From Erythroxylum novogranatense (taxonomy: Eukaryota; Streptophyta; Magnoliopsida; Malpighiales; Erythroxylaceae), in the NCBI GenBank assembly GCA_029891385.1, contig CM057233.1, positions 31,602,540-31,666,539 on the forward strand: 64,000 nucleotides of DNA, read 5' to 3'. How positions within the stretch are numbered: position 1 is the first letter of the stretch; each line of letters begins with the position of its first letter. Shown in pieces: positions 47,453-59,526 of this stretch. The notes beneath the pieces are model-generated. The model searched no databases and was not told where the DNA came from. It saw only the letters and a program-made list of their open reading frames with translations. Position numbers and translations under genes: made by a program.

Positions 47453-48839
47453 ACAAGACCGTGATATAGCTATATGTTGGGTTCATAAGTTTATAAAAGT
47501 AATTGAATTATTGGTCGTTGAATAAATGGCTAAGCAACGTCAAGAATGTCCAATCCCACAAGTTTCTAAGCTTTAGTTGTCTTGACATAGCTTCTTTTGT
47601 ATGTTTCATACCGAGTATGTGACATGGCTTCCAAAAGCAAAGGTTATGGAAACCTCCCTACTTTTCGTACCAGGCAGTCATTAAATACAGTAGTAAGTGG
47701 AAGACATTGGTGTATCAAATTAATAGGATTATTTCATACTAGCAAATTTCGGTATAAAAAGCTTTCCACTTTGTCACGAGAAAGTCATCAATTATTCACA
47801 ACCTTTTTTTTTATTTACATTTTACGAAGAGATATTACAAATGAGTAATCTTACCGATTGCTAAAGCTCGTCTTTAATATTTAAAAGGAGAAAATAAATT
47901 AAATTGATTATTTGATTTTGTTTATTAAGTAATTTATTTAAAATAGATTTTTATGAATTATTATGTATTTATAAGAGTTTATTTGATACATGTGTAGGGA
48001 AGATAGATACTTATTTTTATAGTGTTTTGGTCCTTATTAACCGGTGACAACATATTTTACATATTATTAATACATCACTCACTATATTACACAAGTGTAC
48101 CTATTATTAGTAAGCAATGTAATAGTAAATAGGGTATTAATCACATAAAGAAGCGGTGACACTATTAACTAGTTTAAAAGGTTATTATAAAAATAGAGTG
48201 GTTATAGATTTTTAAAATAATGAAACATAAAATAAAACTAAGTCTTATAATGATGTTGGCAATATACTGAGAAATAAATGTTAAGACAATTAATCAAAAG
48301 AGAATATAACCAAATAGCTATGTCTGGATAAGTGCTTCACCTAACAACACTCTGGAGTTTATGATTAAATTAACCTATAATAAAGATACTCTTTGGACCA
48401 TCAGGATTTCCCAGACACTAAAATCATACTCTCTAAAGATACAATCATATATCTACCTATACTAACATTGTTCACTTATAAGTAGACCCTCTTAAGTGGT
48501 CTATAGATGAATTAAACTTAAATATGGATGGCATAAATAAAATAGCATTAAGATAAAAATATAGTTGATATAAATATAATACAATTTCATAAACCAAATA
48601 AAATCAATCCATGCAAAAAAATACCGCTATGATTTTTCCTACATAAATATTAAAAAAGTACCTGCCTATTAAATGTATTCAAAATAAACCCAGAAGACAA
48701 AGATAGAGAATCATAATAGAAGTAAATCTAGAACTCTCTAAATTTACTTACAACTTGATTCACTAAGATGATGTCTAGATCTTGATTCTCTATTGGAAAA
48801 TAACTAGAAATTGATTTCTTAAGGTTGGAGAAGCCTTCT
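47453..48839. other. Intergenic DNA, no gene identified
   Basis: AT-rich and without a convincing ORF. A weakly symmetrical stretch at 47995-48225 may be an old MITE but lacks clear ends. Nothing else can be supported. Confidence 0.4.
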
Positions 48840-48849
48840 AATAACTAAA

Positions 48850-49103
48850 GACAAAATTGTTGTAGCGCCCCCTGTGTTATACGAAAGTAGCTAATTAAAC
48901 CCTGAGATATAAAATGTTACTCTATTAACCTTATGTTTTCAATTTTGTTGCAAAAAAAAACCCTTAGCCATGTGTTGTTCCTCCATGCTTAAGGGGCTGT
49001 GAGTTAATAAAATTTCAACTCAGGGTTTTTTTTGCTAATTTTTATATGTCAAGGTTTTTTTAGCAACTTTTGAATAACACAGGGTTATTAAGGCAATAAA
49101 TTC
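48850..49103 (-). mobile_element. MITE copy 2 (254 bp) with 10-bp TSD, reverse orientation
   Basis: It is the reverse complement of 45206-45457 with small differences, running from GACAAAATTGTTG to GGCAATAAATTC. The flanks are the perfect 10-bp repeat AATAACTAAA (48840-48849 and 49104-49113). The separate TSD shows an independent insertion, so the two copies are not the ends of one transposon. Confidence 0.85.
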
Positions 49104-49113
49104 AATAACTAAA

Positions 49114-51130
49114 ACTAGATTTTTGAGAGAAAAAGACATTTATTCAAAGAATTTTCTCCAAATGACAATTAAAGTCCCCATCCTCTTGAGTAACTAAGGC
49201 TTTTTTTTTTAATAATTATACAATTTTTTCTTTGCATTTGATATAGTTTGTCTCACAGTCGTAAGCTACACTATGGGCTTCTATAGGTTCTTTAGATGAT
49301 AGACAGTCTTGATTGTGTTTGTAAATTATGAATTTCACCATTTCAATCAAATGAACATACGACCTCTGGCATGGTTGTATCTTTAACCATGGATCACACT
49401 ATTTCCATTATATGAATACAAGCCTCTAACACAATCTTATTCTTCAATCATGGATTGTACTATTTCCTTGATGACTTGCAAATGTTCTTCTATATGAATG
49501 TGACTGAAGTCGTGTTACTTATTAGGCTTGACTGTTCTATCGCACGAGCTAACATTACAAATGATGTGTGAAATTTGCATGTTTGAAGGTAAATGCACGT
49601 TGTAGCTATAGCTAGTATAGGCGGCTACAGGTCAAAGCCATGAGGGCTATTGTTCAATTACTAACTATCTACAAACTTAATAAGCTAGATCATTAATTAT
49701 GATAGATTTAATAAAAACAAAATAAATAAATCTAAATACTAAAACAAAGCAATGATCAAGAATAAAATAACATATAAATAAACTAGATTTAGGTGATTCA
49801 ATTTAAATGATTAATTTTAGTTTCCTAGACTGCTGAGAATTCCTAAGTTAGATTGTATTCTCTTTAGATACTTTTAACCCCTGTTCTTAAGATTAATCAA
49901 TTGAAATTCCTTTCTAATCTAAGACAACTTGAGAATCTATTAATTCATTCTATTAACTATCTTAATAGGTTTTACCCTAGCCTTGGAAGATTTTATGGCG
50001 GCCCCCTCTTGAATAGCTCATGTTTAAACCTCTTTATCCACATTGTGATCTAACCACACCTCATCTCTGGAATCATGGTGTATGAATAAAATAATTGAAA
50101 ATTTTATTATCACTTTTTAATTAAATCAGTTAAATCACAAAAATAAAAATTTCATTAAACCAAAGATTAAATCAAAATAATATTACATCTTTGGTTCATT
50201 CTACCTAAATCTGTATCCCAATTATTTCATAATTAAACAATGAATAATAACCAACAAATAATAAACAAAATAAGATAAAGAGATCGTTATTCTTATATCT
50301 TGAATATTTAATAAATCCTTTTTGAAATCTTGTCTAACTTCTAGGAATGGTGTAATCATGATCAACAACAAATGAAGAATAGCTTCCACTTAACTTTCCA
50401 TTAATTTTTCACTATTTTTTTGTCCAAATGACTCCCTTTGTTTTCTACCTTATTTTCTTTAAATCCAAAACCCTAAAATTTTAATGAGCTACACAACCCC
50501 AACAATGGTCCATATAGGTGGCTTTGTTTTACTTATAATTCTCTAATAATCTTCAATGTCAATATACGACCTACACGGGGACATGTAAAGTACCATGTTT
50601 CATACTCTATAGGGTAACATAAATTGTAGGGTTGAGAAGGAGAAACAAAAGTGACTACTTTGTAACAATGTTAGAACACAATAGTATTCAGGTGCCCTAT
50701 CTAGGTGTCCTTCTCCAAATCTTCCAATTTTTCTCCAAGTTAGTAAAACTCTTCTATAATTTCATTACTTTTCCTTGAACATGCAAAAATATGACCTAAA
50801 AAAATACTTCTTATGTTAAATATCTCCTCCAAAATAATGTAAAATATAAGTAAAATTCCATATAAATAATGTTAGAAGTAATATATATATGACTTGCATA
50901 CATCTACGTGTATGTGCCAAATCATATTCCTTCAAAATTGTGATTTTTTTCATGTTTTGATTGAAATTAGCTTCAATTATGTAATATTTTCATCTTAATT
51001 TTCAATTTGCATAATTACTTGAAAAGAGAACAAAACTAAGTGAAACAAAGCAACATGACATTAAATCAAGTAATTTGATATTCATGCATATCAAATATCT
51101 TCATACTTAAGCTTTTACTTGTCCTCAATT
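49114..51130 (-). mobile_element. Gypsy (Athila/Tat-like) LTR-type relic
   Basis: Minus sense at 51090-51130 reads TTGAGGACAAGTAAAAGC then TTAAGTATGAAGATATTTGA. This parallels the 3' block of the relic at 58590-58640 (GAGGACAAGCAAAATTTTAAGTGTGAGGATG, then TTGATAG), which precedes an LTR start. The DNA to the left is thus probably an old LTR. A 61-bp duplication lies at 49337-49458. No coding sequence is seen; borders are approximate. Confidence 0.4.
49337..49458. repeat. Diverged 61-bp tandem duplication
   Basis: Two units begin ACCATTTC and ACTATTTC at 49337 and 49398, each with ATGAA...CCTCT...CATGGAT phrases; a third start is at 49459. Divergence is considerable, so the duplication is old. 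Confidence 0.6.
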
Positions 51131-52550
51131 AAATTAATTCTATTACTTGTAACATAAATATGTGGTAACTCAAGGAAAATGTTTAACAAATCAAGTGAAT
51201 CAATCAAAACTCTCCATCATTAATTCAATTGCAAAGTTCATAAATTCTCTACGCACTTAGCTACTTGTATTATGTTATAAATCAATATAATGTAACTCTA
51301 CAATTATTCAAACTTTAGCTCATCCTAAGTAATTAAATCTAATGAGTAAAGTAAATATATATGAGATAGATACTTTAACTTTGAAATATTTTCATAACCC
51401 TTGTTGATAGAAAATAAAAACACTAAATTTAAATTAAAAGGAGAATTTAGAGGCTTTGTAAAATTCACCTAACCTTTTAATGTAAAAGTAAACACCTTAT
51501 CATGAATACTTAAGGTCACTCAATTAAGTCACCATTTAATGGATATTAATATCATTCTTTAACTTTAACTTTTTACTTGGTTTAAAACTAGTAAAAGAAT
51601 TTATTTTAAGCTCACTTATTCACACATTTTATTTTTGTTTATTTTTGGTGATTACTAAAATTTTAAAAATAATTCACTTATGACTCTATTATATGTCCAT
51701 GCTATACAAAAAAGTGACATAGTGCAAATTAGGTATCCATTTTCAAAATTGATAAAGCAATTTAAAATTAAATTAATCATCAAAACTCATGATACTTTTA
51801 TAAATAAATTAAATCACAAGAATGACCAAACTTATAACGAACTTTCTCAATAAATCTTCTTTCCAAGTTTAAAATTTTCAAAATTGTTCCTATCAAGTTA
51901 ATTATAGAAAATTAATAAGAAAATTCATTTTCATCTTTCAAAAAATTAATAAGCAAAAATATAGCTTGTAAGTGGCTAATTCCATCCTTATATTTGAGTT
52001 GTACATTGTCATTAATGTAAAAATGAAAGAAAATTAAGAACAATAAAATATAAAAGGAGAAAAGTAAAAGGAAGAAAACTTCTCAGGACTTTTGGTTTTT
52101 GTTATTTATATGAAATATGATCATCATCTAAAATTATTTTTACTTATCAAAAGACACAAGTTAAGTAAACAAAAAAATAGTAAAATGAAAAATAAACTTT
52201 TAACATTAAATTAAAAAAAGAAAGTATTGAACTAAAGTAAAAACAAAACCAAAGTAAGAACAAAATAAATGGTTAGGGTGCATAAAAAGAGAAACAAAAA
52301 GTCCTCAAAATGCATATGCTTAAAGGGGAAGAGAAGAGGAAAGGAAAATAAAGGCTCAATCTATAATTTAGCAACGTTGTCTTACCTAGATGATATCATA
52401 ACTTGTATAGGTGGCTCGTTATATCCCATGTACTTGAAATAAACAAATAACTGATACTCCATTATTTCTAATCACCTAAAAAGGCTAAGTAAGGAATATT
52501 TCTAATTATGCAATTAGTATCTATTTTTTTGGCAAGTTTTAATCTATTTA
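51131..52550. other. AT-rich relic DNA, no gene identified
   Basis: No ORF or motif can be assigned. By position it may be the 3' non-coding part of an old gypsy element on the minus strand. Confidence 0.3.
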
Positions 52551-53463
52551 AAACCTTTAATATATTGCAAGTGCACAGATCATGGGTATAGAATATGAGA
52601 TGTCGATCCCTCGAGGAGTTGTCGAACTAATCTAATTCTAAGTTTCTAAGGCCTAAATAATTATTAAAATTAACACACAAGGAATCAAATTGAGCACCAC
52701 CAAATTAACAATGGAAATCACATAAGGAAGATTAGCCGATTATGAGAGGGGGGTTTATCGTATCATTAAATTAAATGCTAACATGATTAATTTTGAGTTA
52801 ATACGGTATCGATTCTAGACTTTTTAAGAGTGAATTACTCTTTCTTGAGTTATAATCATTAGAACCTAAATCATAACCCTTAATTGAATTATGAAATTGG
52901 CAATCTCTGAATTAACAAAAAACCCATAAATCAAATAAAATCTTAATCCCTTAATATACTATCAGGTCCTCACACAAGATCTCTTTTCATTTAAATTCCT
53001 AATTTGAATATTAGATTGTTTAACTCTTATTACCCAATCTAATCATTTTGCTATCGGTTCATTTTGTCAATTTGTTACCAAAGCATGCAAATACAACAAA
53101 TAATCACAACACCTAATGTATTAACATCAAAAGAAATAACATTAATATTGATTAAAGAACAAATCCCTAAAGAAGTTTAGAACATCATCATCAAAACCAA
53201 ATCCATCACTATCAAATCCATCTTATACATTCAAAAGAAAAAACAATAAAGATGAAATGAAATGCCACTTGGAAGGGTTGCAATAGATTGGGAAGATAGC
53301 AACACTGCAACCCTTCTTCTCCTTTTTCCTTTCTCATCCTTCTCTCTTATTCTTTTTCTCTCCTTGGATCATTCTCAAAGTGGTAGAAAATGAAGCTCCC
53401 TTTTAGGTCTTAATTCCTTTCATTTTATATCTTTTCCATTTAGGGCAAACATTAGGGTTTACC
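52551..53463 (-). mobile_element. LTR portion of the Athila/Tat-like relic, left of the solo LTR
   Basis: In minus sense, 53463-53390 reads AGGTAAACCCTAATGTTTGCC and then a TATAAAA-type box, like a U3 promoter. The phrase TGCAAGTGCACAG...GATCCCTCGAGGAGTTGTCG (plus sense, 52566-52626) is typical of plant gypsy non-coding ends. The solo LTR at 53464 interrupts this sequence, which continues at 58173. Confidence 0.4.
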
Positions 53464-55436
53464 TGTTAGGACCCGATCCGGGAACTGGATCCCAACCTGA
53501 AAAGCGAAAAGCGAAACTAAGTAACTCCCAAATCGAATCGAATCATAAAACGGAACAAAGCGAAAACGGAAGCAAATCGGATAATCGAAACTGAAAGGTA
53601 TCGCATCAAAACAAATCAAATATACGAAAGCGGAACAAAAACTTAACAAAGCAGATCCGACATTTGTTGGAACAAATATACTCATCGAAATACGATGGCG
53701 TTGAAAACCTAAAACTAATCCAATATGAAAATTCGGTATAAATTTTTTTTCTTTTTCTTATATTCATCTTTATTCAAACTAAAGCAAATCAAAATACAAT
53801 GAATTCCCACTTTTGGAAATTCATTCTCATGCAAATCTCAATACTTGAATCATATTCTTATATATCCATACAAATCCCAAATACATTTTTATCCCAAATT
53901 TTATCGAAAATTCGGCAGCATAACGGCTGCATTTATCCTAACCCAAAACCTGCAAATGGTAAAATACACTTCTAAAATTCCCAAACAAAACCCAGAATCA
54001 TCGGACTCTCCTGTCCGGAATCCAAACACCAACAAACGCAAACCTATGCCTAACACTTCCATAATTCTCAATCAGCCAATACAAACAATCTCATTATCCA
54101 TATCTCAAATCCAATCCAATCATAGACCATTCGAAGTCATATACAATCACAAACCAGAAATCGTAATCATATCCAATCTACAATTATCAATTCCATATAT
54201 AATTCCTTACATTCTTCATAAATAAATCCATAAACCATACACAAATCTAAAATCATAAATCAAATCTTGATACAATTTCATCAATTCATACATATCATCA
54301 ATTAAGTGCTTACAAATCCTTAATGGCTTTTCAAGCCATTTTCAAACCAAATACTCAAATCAAAGAATACGAATTACAAAAGAGGAAGAAATCAAACAGA
54401 TGACTTGTCTTTCTTTCATCCGATCTCCTGCTTGAAAACCTGGAGATGAGGATGAAGGGAGGGGGGGTGAGCATAAAGCTCTGTGGATAATATATTTATA
54501 AATTGAACGATAAGCGAAAACCTTTTGCAAAACTTTTTGCCGTTTATTTTTCAAAGTTTCTCGGTAGAAAAATTTTACAAACTTCTTATTTCTCATTCTT
54601 TTTGAATCATTGCTGAAAATCCACAAGTAGCTAATTTCTCAAAATTTCTCACTTTGTTTTTCACTTATCATGAACAAAAACCATATTTCTTAAAAACTTT
54701 TCAAAATATGCAATGCATATCACAATACAAAACAAAAACACAAACACATCAGATGGTTTGGTTTGGTCCAAAACGAACGTATCAGATATTCTCGCATAAG
54801 CGGTCCTGCATTATGATCGAACGTACTACACTTTCTCGCATAACGGTCCAGTGTAGCCGTGAAGGGAGTCCGAAATCGAAACCCCAATGCCACTAACGGG
54901 CAGCCGAGAGAAGGCTTTAAAAACAGAAAGGCAAGTGCGCACTTGTCCCATTTATGGGACTGGACCAAATCCACATAACACATAGGTAAAAACGAAAATT
55001 CGAATTGCCCGAAGGCATTTTTCAAAATCTTGATTTTCTCCAAAATTTTCATATTTCCATATAATGTCAAACTTGTCACACTAACATACACAAATCACAT
55101 CAAATCATATAGCAATTCACATTCAATTTAAATTCACCAATTTAATCACATATCAATCCAATGCATAACAACGAATGCAATTTATTTCTTTCAGACATAA
55201 ATCAAAACGTATACAATTTCATAAAGCACATTGTTCAAATTTTTCAGATAATTCAAAAACCCTAAATTTCTTCAATCATGTAATTTCTTGAAATCCTTTC
55301 TAAATAAGGAGTTTAATCATTTGAAATCATAATTTTTCAAACATTTACATAAACAATAATTTTTCAAAGCTTTTCTTCTTGATTTTTCAATTTCACATGC
55401 TTAGCTTAAAATTCAATAAATAAATATACTACCCAC

Positions 55437-55512
55437 CTCGAAACAATGCCAGAAGCTTGTTCCTAGCTGCGATTTGATCCTTGCTTCTTTCTTTCTTCCA
55501 ATTAAAAATTTC
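55437..55512 (-). other. Putative 76-nt LTR leader micro-exon
   Basis: In minus sense, TTTGATTTAG is followed by 76 nt and then GTGGGTAG. It sits in the same order relative to the flanking donor and acceptor as in the other LTRs. Splicing is inferred. Confidence 0.45.
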
Positions 55513-57066
55513 CTAAATCAAATTAACCCAAATTCAACTTCATAAATGACATAATCCTCAAAATTGGAATTAGAAAACTCTAATTTCACACATAATCAAG
55601 CCATCTAAATCACAAATTTCTCAAATCTCCAAATTCCAAAATTGACCTAAACCAATTCACCCAAATTAAACATCATAAAAATCATAATTTCTCAAATTGA
55701 ACTTAACAAACACTAATTCCACATACTTTCAATCTATCTAAATCATCAATTTTCAAAACCCCCAAATTTCAAAATTGGACATAAACTCCAATTAATTCCC
55801 AACTAAAATTAAACCCATAATACTTAGCAATCATCAAAATTAAGCTTATAATTAGCAAACCATACCAATTTCAAGTAATCTAAACCAAAAATTTACTAAG
55901 AACTGAAATATCAAAAATTGCTCTTACCTTTTTCTCTTCAAATTTCGAAATTTCTTGGGTATGGAAGCAAGCTTTCACCTTCTTCCTTCCTTTCCATCTA
56001 GAAACCACGAAAATATCATAGTAGAAACACCAAAAATTCAAAATCTCCAAGCTTTTTCTTCTTCTTTGCCACTGTCGCATCTTTCTTTCTCTCTTATTTC
56101 TCTTATTTCTTATTCTTTTGTTCATTCTCTTCAAACTTTCGGCTTCCACTCAAAAAAATGACAGCCTTATGCATTAAATACTGCCATGTCAATTAAATGA
56201 GGGTCAAATGACCCTTTTGCTCCTCTTTTTAAGTGGACTTCCCAATATGCCCCTAACATGTACTTTAATTCATGCTTACTTTCGGGTATGATTCGGACTA
56301 TTAATTTGAAGGAATTTGTTAAAACTTACTTCTAGAGAAATGTTCCTATATGTTTTAATTTCATAATGCCACAAAAATCATCTAATTCGGAGTACTACAT
56401 CAAAAGTTATGCTCAAAACATTTCAGATATGTTCATGTTCTAACATATTTTCCAACACGTTATTTCCATCCAGAAATTGACATTCTTAATCACAAAATTG
56501 ACATTTGATGTCTTCATAATAATTATAGCGCTATTTCTCTAGTTTAATTCAAATCAAGAATTGCCTCATTTCGATTACCAGATCAAAAGTTATGCCCAAA
56601 ATACTTTCAGATGTTCTTAATTCAAAATTGCACACTAATCCGAACTTCAATTCAGAAATTGAAAGTCTCAGGGGTAAAATTGAAATTTACTTTCTTCATA
56701 TGACTTGTAGCCCCATGTCTTAATTTTATTTTTCCTTAAGAATCACTTCAATCGGATCTCCACAGATTCTGAATTTCTCAAAATATCGAACTATGTTCGG
56801 AAAATTTCTCGACTCATTTTGATTAATTTAATCAACCTTAATTTAATCTAAAAAATTCACAAATTTCTCATAAAAATGTAATTCACTGTCTTAGGAATCC
56901 AACGCTTTAAAAACTAAGTCAATCGGATGTCGGACGAAAAAGATATGAGCGAAAGATTGAAGAGGGATAATATTTCCTAAAATCTGGAAATAATAATTAA
57001 ATAATCCAAAAATAATAATTAAATAATTAAAAAAATAAAAAATAAAAATAAAAATTCACCCTCCTT

Positions 57067-57091
57067 GCTAGGGCGATCGTATCGCCCTAGC
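57067..57091. repeat. Perfect hairpin with 11-bp arms
   Basis: Arms GCTAGGGCGAT and ATCGCCCTAGC are separated by CGT. It is the only GC-rich point in an AT-rich part of the solo LTR, comparable with the GC hairpins at 8419-8447 and 58243-58280. Confidence 0.85.
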
Positions 57092-57159
57092 GAGAGAGCT
57101 TCCGAAATCCCTCTCTTTTTTTTTTTCGAAAAATATATATATATATAATTATATATATA

Positions 57160-57890
57160 TTCGAATTTTTCACAAACTGTAACTCTTGATTTCGAATTCT
57201 AAATTTGACAAATTTGGTCTCTATGGAAAGCTTGAAAGAAGCTCTACAACTTCCATGTAGATCTCAAAAATAAATTTTGTCTCTAAAGAGGTCAAAATCT
57301 AATCAAATGTACTGCCCCAATTTAATATAAACCTAAGTAATATTTAACTTTAAAAATTTATATCTTTCAACTCCAAATTCCGAACATCTCATATTTTATA
57401 TCACTGCGAAGATCAGAAAGTTACCTACAACTTTCCTAAAGGAATAAAAATCAATTTGACCTATAAGGAAGTCAATTTTTCAGTCAAACGCTCTGTCCTC
57501 TAATAATCATGCTAAAACCATAACATAAACTTGTAAAAATCATAACTTATTATTCCTTGATCGAAAAATTTCTATACTTTATATCAAAATAAAGATCAAA
57601 ACATTATCTAAATCTTTCATGAAGAACTCAAAAGAAAAATCAACCACTAATTAGGTCAATTTCTCAGTCAAAGTTTTCGTCATACTCTAGGTCAACCCAT
57701 AACATTTTTCAAACAAAGTCAAATTTATACTAAACTTTGACTGCTCATAACGTTCACTCCCGATATCGAAAAATTACAAACTTTATGGCAACAGAAAGCT
57801 CTCACCATAAGTTACATGTTTCCAGAAGACCATTTTCTCAAATTTTGCCTCAAACAAAAAGTCAACTCTCAAGTCAAACTTTTATCACTA
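57160..57890. repeat. Four diverged ~185-bp modules in the solo LTR
   Basis: Units begin near 57160, 57316, 57498 and 57686. Each repeats the order ATAACT or ATATCT, a CCGATATCGAAAAAT or GATCGAAAAATT phrase, CTTTAT, a GAAAG/AAAGTTACC phrase, and AAGTCAA...TCAGTCAAA. They resemble the modules at 20846-21715 in another LTR family. Confidence 0.5.
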
Positions 57891-58172
57891 TTCATCCCAA
57901 AAAGTCAAACTTTCTAAATTCTTCAAATTTTCACACTTTTTCTTTTTAATTCTTACTATTCAACTTCATTTCAATCAACTCATCCACTTGAACATTCGTA
58001 AACTATACAAATCTCCACAAAAATCAAAATAATCAAAATCCAATAATTCTTTTTCCTCATGAATTTCTTCAAAGCACAAATACCTTTATTTCACAATACT
58101 TACATAAAACCACTCATTTAATTTCATTGAATATTTCCAAATTCTGCTTAAAAATCGGGGTCCAACATTACC

Positions 58173-59520
58173 TGGGCCTAAAAGTCCAAAATATCCCTCG
58201 AAAATCACATTTTAGAAGTCGATTTGCATCTACTATCATGCAGGCCACGAGCGTGGCCCATAGTGCCATGATTATGGCACTCAAATTTTGCCTTTTGTCA
58301 CGATTGTGGCAACCACCAAGCTTTTGTCAAGATCGTGGTCTTGGGACTTGCTCTAGGATTCCTCCAAATTCTCTCCGTACTTCGATATTTGATCTAAAAC
58401 ATTAACAAATACATCAAGACACCTCAAATACACAAAATTTAAGCTCAATAGCATGCTCTAAATCATAAAACACTCAAAACACAAATATATATCTAAATAA
58501 CACAATCCTATCCTAAACATAAACTAATCATTTAGTTCAACAACTAAGCACATACTAAACTACCCACTAAAACATTATGCAACCTACCACTATCAACATC
58601 CTCACACTTAAAATTTTGCTTGTCCTCAAGCAAAGACAAAACAAAAAAAATGAAACACACCAAAACACAACACGTACACATATGAAATAACGGGATAATG
58701 GCATTAAACTTCATGGAACAAATTTAACTACAAACATGATCCTTCAAGTTGTTCTAACTTATTAACTTGTGAAATTTGTGTCAGTACTTCAGACTAAATA
58801 CACATACTAATCAAGACTTAATGTCACATTTATTCACCCCTATCACTTACACACACACATTGATAGTTATTTGGTCAATAAAAATTGTAACTATCCTTAA
58901 ATAACTTTTCATGAATATTCAAGCTATTCACTATGATCGGTAGGGTTTATAAAAAACGCACTATTTTTGTTACTTTTAATTGACATGAACCTAGCCTTTT
59001 GACACCAATTTCACAAGCTAATAAATCTTTGTAACCTAAAAGATTATGTTTACAGCTAAAACGATTCCATTAAGTCCTAGCCATTGACACATTCACACAA
59101 ATCACATCAAGCAATCCTAAACCAACCAACATACAACATGCAAAATTCACATTCAAATGAAAACATATAATGCACACAACCCTCCCCACACTTAGACAAC
59201 ACATTGTCATCAATATGAGAAGGATAAACACCAATAGATAAGGTGGGAATAGAAATTAATGAAACAAGAGAAACATGAGAAAAATTGAAAATAACAATAA
59301 AAATAAAAGACAAGGGTTAGAGTATAAAACCGTCATAGTGATTGAGGTGGTGATGGTGTCGGAGGTGGAATCTCAACTTGACACCGATATTGCGTTCCTA
59401 TCTTATAATTAATTAACAAAGAGTAAGAGAATTAGTAAGCCAACCCAGTCCAAATCATTAGGACCTATTTATGGAATTTAAAACAAATCTAACTGTACAA
59501 CAATTTAAATCTAACTACAA
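58173..59520 (-). mobile_element. LTR and 3' non-coding part of the Athila/Tat-like relic
   Basis: 58173-58600 continues 52551-53463 across the solo LTR and holds palindromes GGCCACG-AG-CGTGGCC (58243-58258) and GTGCCAT-GATT-ATGGCAC (58263-58280). The LTR start in minus sense follows GAGGACAAGCAAAATTTTAAG...GAGGATG near 58590-58640. Around 59185-59215 minus sense reads GACAATGTGTTGTCTAAGTGTGGGGAGGG in parts, the usual post-pol purine-rich block of these elements. No env-like ORF is visible. Confidence 0.5.
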
Positions 59521-59526
59521 AATGTG

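Larger units (their letters stand above)
53464..58167 (-). mobile_element. Solo LTR (4704 bp) with perfect TSD TTACC
   Basis: It runs from TGTTAGGACCCGATCC to ATCGGGGTCCAACA, with TGTT/AACA ends like the 7016 solo LTR. The 5-bp repeat TTACC is present at 53459-53463 and 58168-58172. No internal coding region exists. Minus-sense splice-like signals are AAAAG|GTAAGA (exon end 55928), GATTTAG with exon 55512-55437, GTGGGTAG, and CATCTCCAG (exon start 54439). Four diverged modules of about 185 bp lie at 57160-57890, and a perfect hairpin at 57067-57091. It is long for a solo LTR. Confidence 0.9.

Noticed and set aside
47995..48225. Possible MITE with symmetrical TATTTTTATA...CGGTGAC ends
   Set aside because: The symmetry is weak and no target-site duplication or second copy is seen.
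45206..49103. The two inverted 250-bp repeats as terminal repeats of one 3.9-kb DNA transposon
   Set aside because: Each copy has its own, different, perfect 10-bp TSD and complete ends, so they are two independent insertions.
53464..58167. A complete small retrotransposon with a gene
   Set aside because: There is no second LTR, PBS or coding domain inside; ORFs at 53845, 54720 and 55880 are AT-rich or A-rich noise.
59107..59313. Minus-strand ORF as an env-like gene of the Athila relic
   Set aside because: It is a short frame across the post-pol purine-rich block with no signal peptide or membrane pattern that could support it.
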